Part shown: positions 9,530 through 18,755 of the stretch, piece after piece
How the letters are laid out: every line of letters begins with the position of its first letter
Position numbering within the stretch: the stretch's first letter is position 1
Position numbers and translations under genes: made by a program
Source: Giardia muris
Taxonomy: Eukaryota > Fornicata > Diplomonadida > Hexamitidae
DNA length: 64,000 nt
Assembly (NCBI GenBank): GCA_006247105.1
Contig: CM016926.1
Span: 1,612,001 to 1,676,000 of the forward strand
Direction of reading: 5' to 3'
Notes under the pieces: model-generated
Database searches by the model: none
The model's input: only the letters and a program-made list of their open reading frames with translations
What the model was told of the DNA's origin: nothing

Positions 9530-11968
9530 ATGACGACCATACCAACTGGATTCGACAACTTAGCACGACGCGCCGAGACGGTCCTTGCACGATCAGCCTC
9601 ATTGACGGGGAAGCGGGACGCCGCCCCCATGCAGCGGGAGTCGGATGGAGCGCTTCAGCCCTTGATACAACAGATAGACGACTTCGAACAAGCCCTTATT
9701 AGAGCCCAGGTCTCCCTTGGTGGGGAGCGTCTGAAGTATCTGCTCTCCCTGGAGGCGAGCGATCTGAAGGCTGAGCTGCACCGAGAGCGGGCCGATGGGC
9801 GTGTTGCCGTATGCGCCGCGTTGACCCCGCTCCTTAATCAATTGACTCCTTCTTTTACTAGTTCACCTACTGATAACTTTCACAAGAAGGCTGTGTCGGA
9901 GAGCGAGCCCATTGACCGGAGAGGCCAGTTGCGAGCCGCAGACGATGCCATCGCAACCGCTTTGCTGGAGATTAGGCACCCAAACCTATTTCATGATGCT
10001 GCAGCACATCTTACGGCCGTATCTAGGGAGGACTTCGGGCGGCGAGTCGTCACAGATGAGCTTCCAATCGGACGCCTCTGTGCCGCATATCAATTAGGGC
10101 GTGAGATCGAACGTCGACATGGGTTATCTCTCTGTTCATGTTATCTTCCCCACTCCACTGATGCTCCTGATGAGGCGTTAGAGTTCCGGCTTCTTGCGGA
10201 ACCGGCTCCAAGCATCGAGCAGGACATGCAACGTAGGCACTTAACACGTTCGAAGGAGCACGTGTGGACCTTAGCGGTTCACTCCGAGGTGTCCATTCAA
10301 CTCTCCCTTTTTACTCGTCTCTTTGTCGCACATCTCCTCACCCTTACGGAAGGCGCTTCCACGGCCGATATTGTGCGAATTGACATCGCCTCCGTGGTGA
10401 AGAAAGTACAAGCGTGCGTACAGAAACTCTTAGCCGAACTGGCATGTACACGGCGTGAGGCCATGCTATGCCTCTCAATCTTCTGCTCCTGCGGTCGAAT
10501 CCCCTCCGAGGACTTCGCTTTAATCTATGAAGGGGCACTCCCCGTACTGGAGGCTCTTTTCTCCACCCTATCTTTGACTCGAGACTCGTTAGGTTTCCGT
10601 CTTCTACAGAATGCCTTTCAACGAGAGCTTTACACGACACTTGAACAAGTCTTAGAGGAGTCTTTGGAGGGGATGTCTCTGGATGCCGCGGTCCGACAAG
10701 CGCGGGAGATTTCATTCCAGACCGTTGGAGATGCGCTCGTCTCCTGGTTACAAAAAGAGGTTTCGTCTATTGACAAGCTTTCCCAACACTTCTTTCTATA
10801 TCGTTATGACGATAAGGTTTCTGACTCCGGAGTACGTGCGTCTCTTGATACTCTTCTTTCCCATGCTATCCCAGGGCTTTTTGCGGCTCTTAGATACTTA
10901 TATCGGATCCCTACCTCAAAAGCCGATCCTCCTGAGCCTAGGTCGGACAGAGTAGTCTCTTCGAAGGAGTTCTATAGGCATCTTTTACTCCTCGATATCC
11001 TTTCAACCGAGGCATACTTCCCCGAATTTCTTGTCAGTCTTGACGACCTTGAGGGCTATATACGGAGAGAGAAAGAGGCGGCGGAACGGGATTTGGACTT
11101 TGTCAAGGAACGAGTCCAACGTCTTGAACGACAACTAAGGCGCGACTTCCCTAGTGTCACGACCGATGGGGATAGCGCCGTGGGGCGTGTATACACCATC
11201 TGTCGGACATGGAGGACAGCCTTGACAACTTCGACTGAACTCCTTGTCCAAGCGGTGATCAGTTCCATCGCCCTCTATGTCCATAACTATTTGCTTGATG
11301 CTATGAGTGTCACAGATGGGCATAGGGGGTCGTGGTCTAGCAATACTCATAGTCTTGATGCCGTATTGGGCGAGCTATTACGGCTGGCAGAGGAACATGG
11401 AGTATCCGGGTTACTGGAGAACCCTATCGCCCCTAGAAAGCATGAGAAGATTAAGCAAGGGTATAAGGAGGCCAAAAGAAGGGTGAAAGAGGCAGAGGAA
11501 AGTCTTTCCAAAGCCTTGAGACAGCTCAATACGGCCGGTATGATACGAGGCCTATTGGAAGACACCATCGCCCTGGATGATGCAGCATCACAAGCACCGG
11601 AACGAGTCATAGCGTTAGATGCCGAGTATCAGGAATTATTAACTACTCTTCCTCTTACCCCAGATCTCCCATCGATTGAGATCAACCGGCTTGATCAATC
11701 ACCATCGGAATCGTTAGGTGGCCCAGTAGCAGAATTCCCAAAGCTCTTGGCCGAATTCGATGCCTCCCTTGCGACATGCCTCGAAGGGGTCGTCCGAGAG
11801 CTAGACATCCTCCAGCCTCAGGAAAACCATCCCGCCCTCTCCCTAACCCGGCGCGTTGACTTATTCATCGGTGAAATGCTTGGGACTACGAGCCTATTCG
11901 GCTCCCAATCGTACTCCGCACAAAATGAATGTGACGGTCCCGAGGGGGGGATTGGGAGCCCGGCCTAG
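9530..11968 (+). CDS. large helical protein, unknown
   Basis: This is an 812-residue protein, predicted almost wholly helical by eye. An N-terminal coiled segment covers about residues 40-100. A long alpha-solenoid-like middle follows, then a strong charged coiled coil near residues 640-690 (KIKQGYKEAKRRVKEAEES). There is no membrane segment, signal or catalytic motif. I considered vesicle-tether and nucleoporin (Nup93-like) families but found no diagnostic motif. The ATG at 9530 is preferred over the in-frame ATG at 9488 because it is preceded by cgaacaaa, the same context as the next gene's start. The 3' end overlaps the next gene by 44 bases. Confidence 0.7.
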   Translation: MTTIPTGFDNLARRAETVLARSASLTGKRDAAPMQRESDGALQPLIQQIDDFEQALIRAQVSLGGERLKYLLSLEASDLKAELHRERADGRVAVCAALTPLLNQLTPSFTSSPTDNFHKKAVSESEPIDRRGQLRAADDAIATALLEIRHPNLFHDAAAHLTAVSREDFGRRVVTDELPIGRLCAAYQLGREIERRHGLSLCSCYLPHSTDAPDEALEFRLLAEPAPSIEQDMQRRHLTRSKEHVWTLAVHSEVSIQLSLFTRLFVAHLLTLTEGASTADIVRIDIASVVKKVQACVQKLLAELACTRREAMLCLSIFCSCGRIPSEDFALIYEGALPVLEALFSTLSLTRDSLGFRLLQNAFQRELYTTLEQVLEESLEGMSLDAAVRQAREISFQTVGDALVSWLQKEVSSIDKLSQHFFLYRYDDKVSDSGVRASLDTLLSHAIPGLFAALRYLYRIPTSKADPPEPRSDRVVSSKEFYRHLLLLDILSTEAYFPEFLVSLDDLEGYIRREKEAAERDLDFVKERVQRLERQLRRDFPSVTTDGDSAVGRVYTICRTWRTALTTSTELLVQAVISSIALYVHNYLLDAMSVTDGHRGSWSSNTHSLDAVLGELLRLAEEHGVSGLLENPIAPRKHEKIKQGYKEAKRRVKEAEESLSKALRQLNTAGMIRGLLEDTIALDDAASQAPERVIALDAEYQELLTTLPLTPDLPSIEINRLDQSPSESLGGPVAEFPKLLAEFDASLATCLEGVVRELDILQPQENHPALSLTRRVDLFIGEMLGTTSLFGSQSYSAQNECDGPEGGIGSPA

Positions 11969-14150
11969 ACGCCGTGTGCGACGCCCTGATGGGGCTCAGG
12001 GCATGGCCCTGCCCCTTGCAGCCGCCCCAGAGACTACGATGGTTCCCACTATGAACTCGATGATAATACCAGTTCTTTCAAATCAGCCACAACCTTTGAC
12101 GACAAACAACGTTGCCACTGCTCAGTCATCACCTTCTGCTCTCTTTCCGCTCCTACCCACCACTCCTCCTGAGATCGTCTGCAAATATCTAGATGGCATT
12201 ATATCCACCGCCGATCCTTCTCGTGCTCTTCTCTATGCCACTATCCAGTTTCGCATTGAGATCTGCTCGCTGGCAAGCACGAAGACGTTGAACCTTGAGA
12301 CGTTGCAACGAACGGCCTTCATACGGGTTCTTCGGAGTGGAACGTCTAATGCCATGGCCACACAGTCACAAGTCCAATCTCCACGGAAGGACCCCCCTGA
12401 TCCTCGAATTAAGTGCATATTCGATAGGCTGCTGAAAGAAGGCGCCTCAGTCGACGCCTTGCTTCTAGCGGATGCCTGTAATGACTCAGGTCTGCGAGAA
12501 ACAGTTTTAGCGCATTCAACTGTCTGTCCTTGGCTCAGGTGCTTGGGGATGCCTGCCCTCTCCACTAGTAACGCATGGTTACAAGCATTACTCTTCCTTG
12601 TCGAGCAACTGTATTCTGCACCGGAACTTCCACGAACCCACTCCTTCCGTACACTTGAACTCGGCCTTATCAAGAGCCTTCTAGCATCGGGACGCATCTT
12701 TGAGGCGCAGGTCGCGGCGTTAGCTTTGAACTATGTCAATGAGCCAGGAGCCTTTGCAGATGTATTTCTTATGGATTCATCGTTGGAGGATATTCAGCCA
12801 TCGACAGAGGGCTTATGGCAGCTCCTCTTTATCGACCCGGACCAGCCGATAGCTCGGGAAAGATGGGAGACCGAAGTGCTTGGAGCTGAGGGCGGTCATC
12901 CGAGTATGCGAGCCCTTAAGAAGCTCTTCGCGGAGGACGCCGGGCGTAAGACTCGGATCTCGGCGGAGCAGTACTATATCGCGCAGCTTATCGAGTATGC
13001 ACACATGCTAACGTGTTTTTCCGGATATCAGGATTCACAGCGATACCCAGGCCTACTTCCGGCCACTCTCTTTGATCCTAGACGACCCTTCAACGCCCAG
13101 CTCCCTTTCTTCCCATATCTTCTGCCCTATAAGATCCATAAGCTTCAGGGAGCTGCCTCGATCAATGCTGGGCTCTATCTCCTTCGTCATCTGGTTAGTG
13201 CAATTCCCGAAAACGTTACACCTGCAGGAGTCTCTCTCAAAGGCTTTTACACCGGCTGTGCTGGTATTAGAGGGTCCATCCCAGCCGTTGAGGCAACCAC
13301 TTGTGATCTTGCCACTCTGCTTGCAGAGGCTACCCAAGAAGGTAGGACGGTGTTCTCAGCCATCGTCAGTGCCTTTTCGGGGAAGAGTGCGGAGTATATC
13401 ATGCCCTCGTTGCCATTAGTAGCCCTCGTGGCCCCGTATACGCCTCAAGGACTGGCAGCATGGGGCGAGTTAGGACGGATCGGTCTTGAATACCAGCAAG
13501 ATTTGGGGACTTGTGGGCAAGACCTCTTCCAAACAGAAGGTCTATATCCCCAGTCTGTCATAGATGCGGTCCTCCAAGGTGGACTCTACCTTATCGGTTC
13601 GGCCTCGACGCTGAGTAGGTCTTCCTCGCATACCTCTACTAGCATTGATTCGCATAGTATACTCGAGGCCGTGGGCCGCTTTGCAGTCTCGAGCATCGGA
13701 AAGCTCTTCGGCTCCAAGCCGGCATCGGAACCCTCGTTTCCAGCCGCTAATGATATCTTCACAGGCCAGGTCACAGTTACAAGGCCCGGAGGGACGCATG
13801 TTCGGACGAGTAGTAGTCTCTTTGAGACGGGAAGCCCCAAGGTCTACTCGTGTAATACTTCGACCATAGATGAGCCGTCGTTGGTTTGTGGTCAGTCGGA
13901 ACTTCCGGCCTCACCAAGAGCCTCCGAACCTCGGGTTCCGGCTCGGTACGCCCCTAGGCCGCTTGGACCACCTAAGACGTCATCTGATGTTGCAGATGAG
14001 GACTTTTTCGATACTCTTGATGTGGAACCGGACTCATTGATGACAGCGGCCGTCTCCCATTCTCCCCCTCCTGGAAGAGTGCCACAGACGACACGCCGTG
14101 GTTCTCGGGTTGCCACACGCCGATATGCTCATCAGACGCCGCAGCACTAG
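11925..14150 (+). CDS. Sec16-like ACE1-domain protein (tentative)
   Basis: This is a 741-residue protein. After a basic, low-complexity N-terminus comes a helical region of about residues 75-420 whose order resembles the ancestral coatomer element (ACE1) of Sec16. First comes a W...LLFLVEQLY block, then FRTLELGLIKSLLASGRIFEAQ (compare Sec16 'LGD.L...G...AAH'). IAQLIEYAHML follows (compare 'TE.YEYA.SL'), then LPYKIHKLQGAASINAGLYL. Sec16 organises ER exit sites by binding Sec13/Sec23/Sec24. The C-terminus is disordered with an IGKLFGSKP patch. The ATG at 11925 (acaaaATG) is chosen over 11856; starts at 12003 or later are possible. The family call rests on pattern similarity only. Confidence 0.5.
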   Translation: MNVTVPRGGLGARPRRRVRRPDGAQGMALPLAAAPETTMVPTMNSMIIPVLSNQPQPLTTNNVATAQSSPSALFPLLPTTPPEIVCKYLDGIISTADPSRALLYATIQFRIEICSLASTKTLNLETLQRTAFIRVLRSGTSNAMATQSQVQSPRKDPPDPRIKCIFDRLLKEGASVDALLLADACNDSGLRETVLAHSTVCPWLRCLGMPALSTSNAWLQALLFLVEQLYSAPELPRTHSFRTLELGLIKSLLASGRIFEAQVAALALNYVNEPGAFADVFLMDSSLEDIQPSTEGLWQLLFIDPDQPIARERWETEVLGAEGGHPSMRALKKLFAEDAGRKTRISAEQYYIAQLIEYAHMLTCFSGYQDSQRYPGLLPATLFDPRRPFNAQLPFFPYLLPYKIHKLQGAASINAGLYLLRHLVSAIPENVTPAGVSLKGFYTGCAGIRGSIPAVEATTCDLATLLAEATQEGRTVFSAIVSAFSGKSAEYIMPSLPLVALVAPYTPQGLAAWGELGRIGLEYQQDLGTCGQDLFQTEGLYPQSVIDAVLQGGLYLIGSASTLSRSSSHTSTSIDSHSILEAVGRFAVSSIGKLFGSKPASEPSFPAANDIFTGQVTVTRPGGTHVRTSSSLFETGSPKVYSCNTSTIDEPSLVCGQSELPASPRASEPRVPARYAPRPLGPPKTSSDVADEDFFDTLDVEPDSLMTAAVSHSPPPGRVPQTTRRGSRVATRRYAHQTPQH

Positions 14151-14337
14151 GTTGGGTTAAGCCAACCGCTCCAGTAGTAGCTTTCCATGTACTGGGTGGT
14201 CAATATGAAAGGACAATTGCCATTTGCTCCCTTGGAACAGTCCTATTGGATGCGGTGGAACCATACAACGTGAGTGACGCGTTGTTGGAGTCTAAGAACA
14301 CGGTATGAACGATTAAGTGGATGCATCTTCATGGTGA
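14151..14337. other. spacer with an ATG-less open frame
   Basis: Between the Sec16-like stop and the NEK relic there is no ATG-initiated gene. One plus frame stays open from about 14021 to a TGA near 14304 and reads smoothly (for example GGQYERTIAICSLG), but it has no start codon and no recognised relative. It may be debris of a lost gene. Confidence 0.35.
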
Positions 14338-15019
14338 GATATCGAAGAGTCGACGAGGCCCTTCCATAAGGCGTTGAAGTATGGGGCTCCATACACCTTA
14401 TTTGCCGCTCTTTCCTCCGCAACTAAGCCGTTAAAAGGGTGGTCAATCACCCTAGCATTCTCTGGCGCATAGTGGAATGGGGAAATGACCCCGACAATAC
14501 ATACCAGTGACCAACCTCCGTGGGGAGATGGATAGACGAAGGAAGGCCAGGTCTTCATATAGCGATCAAGAGGTCTGGAAGACGATCCGAGAGGTGGCCG
14601 ATGCTCTTACATACCTCCACGAGAAGAGGCATGTTCATAGAGACCTGAAACCTGCGAACGTCTTCCTTGCCTCGGACGGTCGGTGCATCCTTGGGGACTT
14701 CGGGGTTGCAAGAGCACTCGGGGACTCTTCTCGAATGAATACACATACAGGGACAGATTTATACATGGCCCCCGAAATCCACCAAGGGAAGAGGTATGAC
14801 AATTCCGTCGACGTCTGGGCCCTGGGAGTAGTGGCGCATGAGTTGTGCACTGGGAGGCTTCCTTTCATCAGGGTAACTGATATCGCTGAAAGAGACCCTC
14901 CAACAATCGAGAACAGAAGTCAGGAGCTTGTTGCTCTCATCTCCCGGATGCTCTCAAGGGACCCCAAAGATTGTCCGACAGCACGGGACGTCCTCGAGGA
15001 GGCGGAAAGGCACGAATGA
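14338..15019 (+). pseudogene. broken NEK-type protein kinase
   Basis: This is a kinase relic lying in three frames. The N-lobe remains begin at 14338 in one frame with a ruined glycine loop (GAPYTLFAALSSATK, where the intact copy at 19651 has GMGAFGTVFSAW). A second frame from about 14439 carries VVNHPSILWRIVEWGNDPDN and ends in TGA. A third frame from about 14510 gives a clean C-lobe: HRDLKPANVF, DFGVAR, GTDLYMAPE and VDVWALGV, up to the final EEAERHE. The C-lobe could be mistaken for a small intact gene, but it lacks an ATP-binding lobe. It is closely related at DNA level to the intact kinase: 14807-14826 is identical to 21604-21623. It is either a decayed duplicate or a donor for gene conversion. 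Confidence 0.8.
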
Positions 15020-15259
15020 ACAGACCCGACTTGGTGTGATAGAAATGGAGATATGATGCCCCGATGCACAGGCCGTCTCGTCGAAGAAGTGTGGAAGGAG
15101 GAAAGGGGTTGGCCTAGTGATAAACTTCTTCCATGACTCGCACCAGCACTCCTCAAGAGGACGGCACGTGCCTAGAGAAGCGCTCTCCCCTGAATCCTAT
15201 GCTGTAAGACTCCTACTACCCTGATGGCACTTCGAAGGTGAAAAACACCCTCTTCAGAG

Positions 15260-16039
15260 ATGCAAGGCACAGCTTGTACATCATCGGCCCTGGAAGAGAC
15301 GCGTAGACTGCTGACTCAGGCGTACACAGAGCGACTTGAGGCTATAGGATCCACACAGACTCTGGTCGCCCTCGGATTCAAGAAGTCTCAGAGTCTGAAC
15401 CGCCAGAACCCAGTCAGAATATCGACGAGATTCTCGGGCTCCATTGCGACTGATATTCCTCACGGACCTCCGGATACGTTCTCCTACTCATCGGCGTACG
15501 CACAGCTCGATGCCGTCCCTTCTCGAGGCGACCTGTCCCTCTCACAGGCCCCCGTCCTGCTGAGCTCCCATGAATGTGTGCACGCGTCGTTCCCAAAGCC
15601 TCAGGGGGTGGTCGAGGAGGTCTACGCAACCTTGACGGCTCTGGAGGACGCCACTGTCGCATCTCCGAGCTTCGCCAATCCGGGGGAATCGAACACCCAG
15701 TCCTACGACCCCGAAGGCTCTGTACCCGGAGAGGTATCTTGCTCGATCCTTCGCTCAGGCCCAGGAGACTCGCTACAAGCCTCAGTAATGCAGGCTCGAG
15801 CCTTGACCCCGATTACGACCATCCCGAGCCCCTGGACGGAGCAGAAGCAGGCTGCTACGCACTCTCTGGGATGGGCAGGAGTGACCAAACCTTCGGGGAG
15901 CTTCCGAAGCCGGAGTGCCGAGCATGACGGGGACTGCAGCATCCTCTCCGCCCACAGCTCTCGAAGTTCACTCCGGAGCTCGTCGCGGATCGAGAACGAC
16001 CCCATCGGGAGCGAGGTCTTCTCGGCGATCATCGACTAA
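15260..16039 (+). CDS. serine-rich hypothetical protein
   Basis: This is a 259-residue ORF with an ATG at 15260. A short helical N-terminal part (ALEETRRLLTQAYTERLEAI) is followed by low-complexity S/P/T-rich sequence and a serine/arginine run near the end. No domain, signal or membrane segment is seen. It sits in an island of pseudogenes and is convergent with the NSF pseudogene, 32 bp away. It may be a real lineage-specific gene, a decayed one or a chance frame in GC-rich DNA. The roughly 240 bases before it contain nothing I recognise. Confidence 0.4.
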   Translation: MQGTACTSSALEETRRLLTQAYTERLEAIGSTQTLVALGFKKSQSLNRQNPVRISTRFSGSIATDIPHGPPDTFSYSSAYAQLDAVPSRGDLSLSQAPVLLSSHECVHASFPKPQGVVEEVYATLTALEDATVASPSFANPGESNTQSYDPEGSVPGEVSCSILRSGPGDSLQASVMQARALTPITTIPSPWTEQKQAATHSLGWAGVTKPSGSFRSRSAEHDGDCSILSAHSSRSSLRSSSRIENDPIGSEVFSAIID

Positions 16040-16071
16040 CGGCTCACTGCCTGTTCTCCGCTGCTCCGTCA

Positions 16072-17700
16072 CTATATCTTCTCCAACGACCTCTCGACGT
16101 CCCCCCACTTCAGAGGTCGGCCTTCCTCCTTGCATACCCGATTGGCCTCCTCGAGTGCGAGTATGATGGGCTTCAGACGGATTGGCCTTCCATCACTAGC
16201 CATGGCCTTCAGAGCCTGGGACACGTGCTTCTTGGGTTCCAGCTGGCACTGCACCCCACTGCGGGTCGTGATGGTCTCGCAGAACTTCATGATGTAGGCA
16301 CATGCCTGGTCCAGCTCCAGACGTGGGATTCGGACGTGCATCTCGAACGAGCCCGCAAGTGATCTCATGCATCGCCCCATATGTGGCAGTCGTCCCGATG
16401 GAGGGGGCAGTGGACCAGGGATGCGATGGTGCGAAAGACAGTGGTTGAGAAGCGCATTCCGACGGGAGTGTAGTTGATGAGCCCCTCGATCCCGTCCAGG
16501 ATGATGAGCGCCTTGGGAACGTGGTATGCCGCCTCGAAGACGTTCGAGATGCTGTTTGCGATTCCAAGCTCGGTAGCCGCCTGGCGAACGAGCCTCTCCA
16601 TCGAGACGACCTTCGCAAAGTCGAAGCCCGCATCTCGGATGACTCGTGCACAGATGGCCGTCGTCTCGCTGCACAAGAGGAGTGATCGAGGAGCCTTGAC
16701 GACGTCCAGGATGCTGGTCACCAGGGGTCGTATGGGTCGCTTTGCATGCCCGGAGGCATCGCTTTGGATCCACCACTTGAGGCTGAGGTGAGCTCGTCGA
16801 TAGCCTCGAGGAGGTCGTTCTGGCCCCTAGGACTCAGAATCCGAGAGGCCTGGTGCTCGCAAGTGGGAGTGCTAGGGGTACGACGCCAGCAAGATCGACC
16901 CCTGAAAGGCCAGCCGTTCTCCAGACGGTTTCTGGGCTGCCTGAGAGACCGGGTGGGCTGCAGGCACTGAGTCCCTTCGTGCGGACCTGGAGGATATGAG
17001 GGCGCCCCTGAGGTCTGGGAGCTCTTCATCTGCTGGAAATCGGAGCATGCAGTCAGAAAGGAGTGCCGATCGGCTCTTTGCGTTTGTCATCCCGACGGCC
17101 AGGAAGCTCCCAAGGGGTTTTGGCTACCCATCCTCGTAGAGGGCCGGTGGGAGATGTTGCCCATCAGCTTGTCCGGTCCGCCTGACTCCTGCGTTCTCTG
17201 CAAGCGGTATCGAGCTCGTCCAAGATGATCGGACCTCCCTTCCTTTCTTCCTACCCCTTCTTGGAGTTGTCGAAGAGGTTCCGAGCTTTCTCCTCCGAGT
17301 CTGACAGGCTGGGCGTTGGACCCCGGGATGGCCTTCGATTATCACGTCAAGGATCTTCCCAATGGCACGGGTGATGGGAGTCGGGGGTCCGTGGAGAATC
17401 CCCCTGACGTGGGAGATCCCCGACTCCTGAAGTAAAGATGGAGGGGTCATGTACGAGGGCAAGCCCGACGGAAGACATCCGCAACTGTCTGTTGGGCCCC
17501 CGATCTCCAGGATGTTCGAGAAGCTCCTCGGGACTGTCTGCAGGAGCCTCCTCTTCAGACAAAGCCCGATGAACCCTGCTACCGTCCCGCAGTCCTTCCA
17601 GAGGGTTATCGACGTACCAACTGGGGAGGAGACCGGAATGGACGGGAGACGTCTCCGGCCAGAAGGTGGGACCTTCGGAGCTGTTAGGGCACGTTGCTAC
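16072..17700 (-). pseudogene. NSF: NSF (vesicle-fusion AAA ATPase) pseudogene, multiple frameshifts
   Basis: On the minus strand, NSF-like stretches appear in order but in different frames. The N-to-D1 junction near 17520-17390 reads ILEIGG, then SYMTPPSLLQESG and ISHVRGIL-HGPP; the Walker A lysine region is lost. The mid-D1 part near 17090 reads MTNAKSRS...CMLRF. D2 pieces at 16721-16365 read ALIILDGIEGLINYTPVG, matching the 'VVVDDIERLLDYVPIG' region. The C-terminal end runs to 16072 with QALKAMASDGRPI and KWGDVERSLEKI. NSF disassembles SNARE complexes after fusion. At least three frame changes and no continuous ORF make it non-coding. The upstream boundary is uncertain; N-domain debris may reach about 17800 or beyond. 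Confidence 0.72.
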
Positions 17701-18371
17701 TCAGCTCTGCAGTTCATCGGAAGGACGGACTTCTAGGAGGACCCTGTCGACCGCACGACTTGGAATGGCATTCATCCGACCTCTAGGGAGAACGTACTTC
17801 TCCATCGGAGAGACCTATGCCTCAGTGTCCAGCCTGCAAAGAAGAGGGACTCCCCCGAGATGGAGGGCTCTCAGACTTGCCCCCAGACCCGCAAGGTCTC
17901 TGAGCTTGTCGTGCAGGTCTCCTCAAGAGGCCGGGATGGCCACCACCGATGCTCCCAACATGTGTCCCGGTGTGGAGAGACGCCCAAACGCTAGTCCGGA
18001 CGAGTTCCACAGACATCAGCACTGCCTCTCGGTCGAGGCTCCCTTCGAGATTGAAGGGGCGAAGACCATGCCTTCCTCCTTGGAGCGGAAGGAAGAAGCA
18101 GGGACCCTCCCAGGCCACGGTAGGGCTCAGGGAACGAGACACGAGTTCTGTCCCTCTACCTCGGTTCGTCGAGAGGACTGCCCCCATGGTGGGAACAGAC
18201 CTTGGTGGTGTCAGGCGGCTCACAAACAAGGAGGTGGGATTACGAGACGATAGTGGAGATACGGGTCTGTGCTGGGCCCAGTGAGTGCGTCCAAATGTCG
18301 GCGAGGTCTGAATGCAAGTCGTAGAGTCCGAATACCGGGCAGGACGTCTGGGATAGCACTCTCCCCGGAGG
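17701..18371. other. region without a recognisable gene
   Basis: Several overlapping open frames exist on both strands, but none shows a domain, consistent composition or a credible start. It is GC-rich like the flanking pseudogenes. The minus strand could hold eroded NSF N-domain sequence, and the plus strand eroded VSP sequence upstream of the tail at 18755. I can confirm neither. Confidence 0.4.
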
Positions 18372-18755
18372 ATGTGCGCATCAAGACTCTACGACTCATC
18401 CTCTATGCGGGAAGTATCAGGGGTTGTGCAAACGGGAATAGGACCTTGTGGTATGCCGAGTGCAGACGGACGACGCCTCGAAGGTGGCTGCTCACGCTTG
18501 GAGGCTCCAAGCCCTCTCTCTCATCCGTCCCCATCGTTCCACCGAGCTGGAAGTACACCAGCCCTCCCACCTGCTTCTGAAAGCCAATCCCTCCGGGCCG
18601 AACGGCATGCACAAAGGACTCCTTTCCCACCAACAGCCGTGCTCTCATCCCCAACCACATCTTCCTCCCTCTCGGGAATCGTCATTGCCGTCCTTCTGGT
18701 CCTGGGGGGCCTCGGGGGCTTCCTCGGCTGGTGGTTCGGATGCAGGGGGAAGTGA
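18372..18755 (+). pseudogene. VSP C-terminal anchor and tail fragment
   Basis: The last ~30 codons encode a VSP-type membrane anchor and cytoplasmic tail: IVIAVLLVLGGLGGFLGWWF followed by GCRGK and TGA. VSPs are the cysteine-rich surface coat proteins of Giardia, anchored this way. The ~90 codons before it read as proline/serine-rich sequence with almost no CxxC motifs. The extracellular part is therefore lost or out of frame, and there is no signal peptide. The tail lacks the terminal alanine of the CRGKA familiar from G. intestinalis. This is a 3' relic of a VSP gene. Confidence 0.75.

Noticed and set aside
9530..11968. Nup93/Nic96 identity for the 812-residue protein
   Set aside because: The N-terminal coiled coil and helical solenoid are suggestive, but no conserved Nic96 motif could be recognised.
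14313..14558. 81-residue minus-strand ORF that reads smoothly
   Set aside because: The plus strand of the same bases encodes kinase N-lobe remains in order (GAPYTLFAALSSATK, VNHPSIL, NDPDNTY), so the minus ORF is a shadow.
14507..15019. A short functional kinase of 170 residues
   Set aside because: It starts without ATG, lacks the ATP-binding lobe, and that lobe is present upstream in broken frames.
16072..16776. 234-residue minus-strand ORF as an intact gene
   Set aside because: Only its C-terminal half looks like NSF; the N-terminal half is out of frame with the NSF D2 text found in another frame, so it is a piece of a pseudogene.
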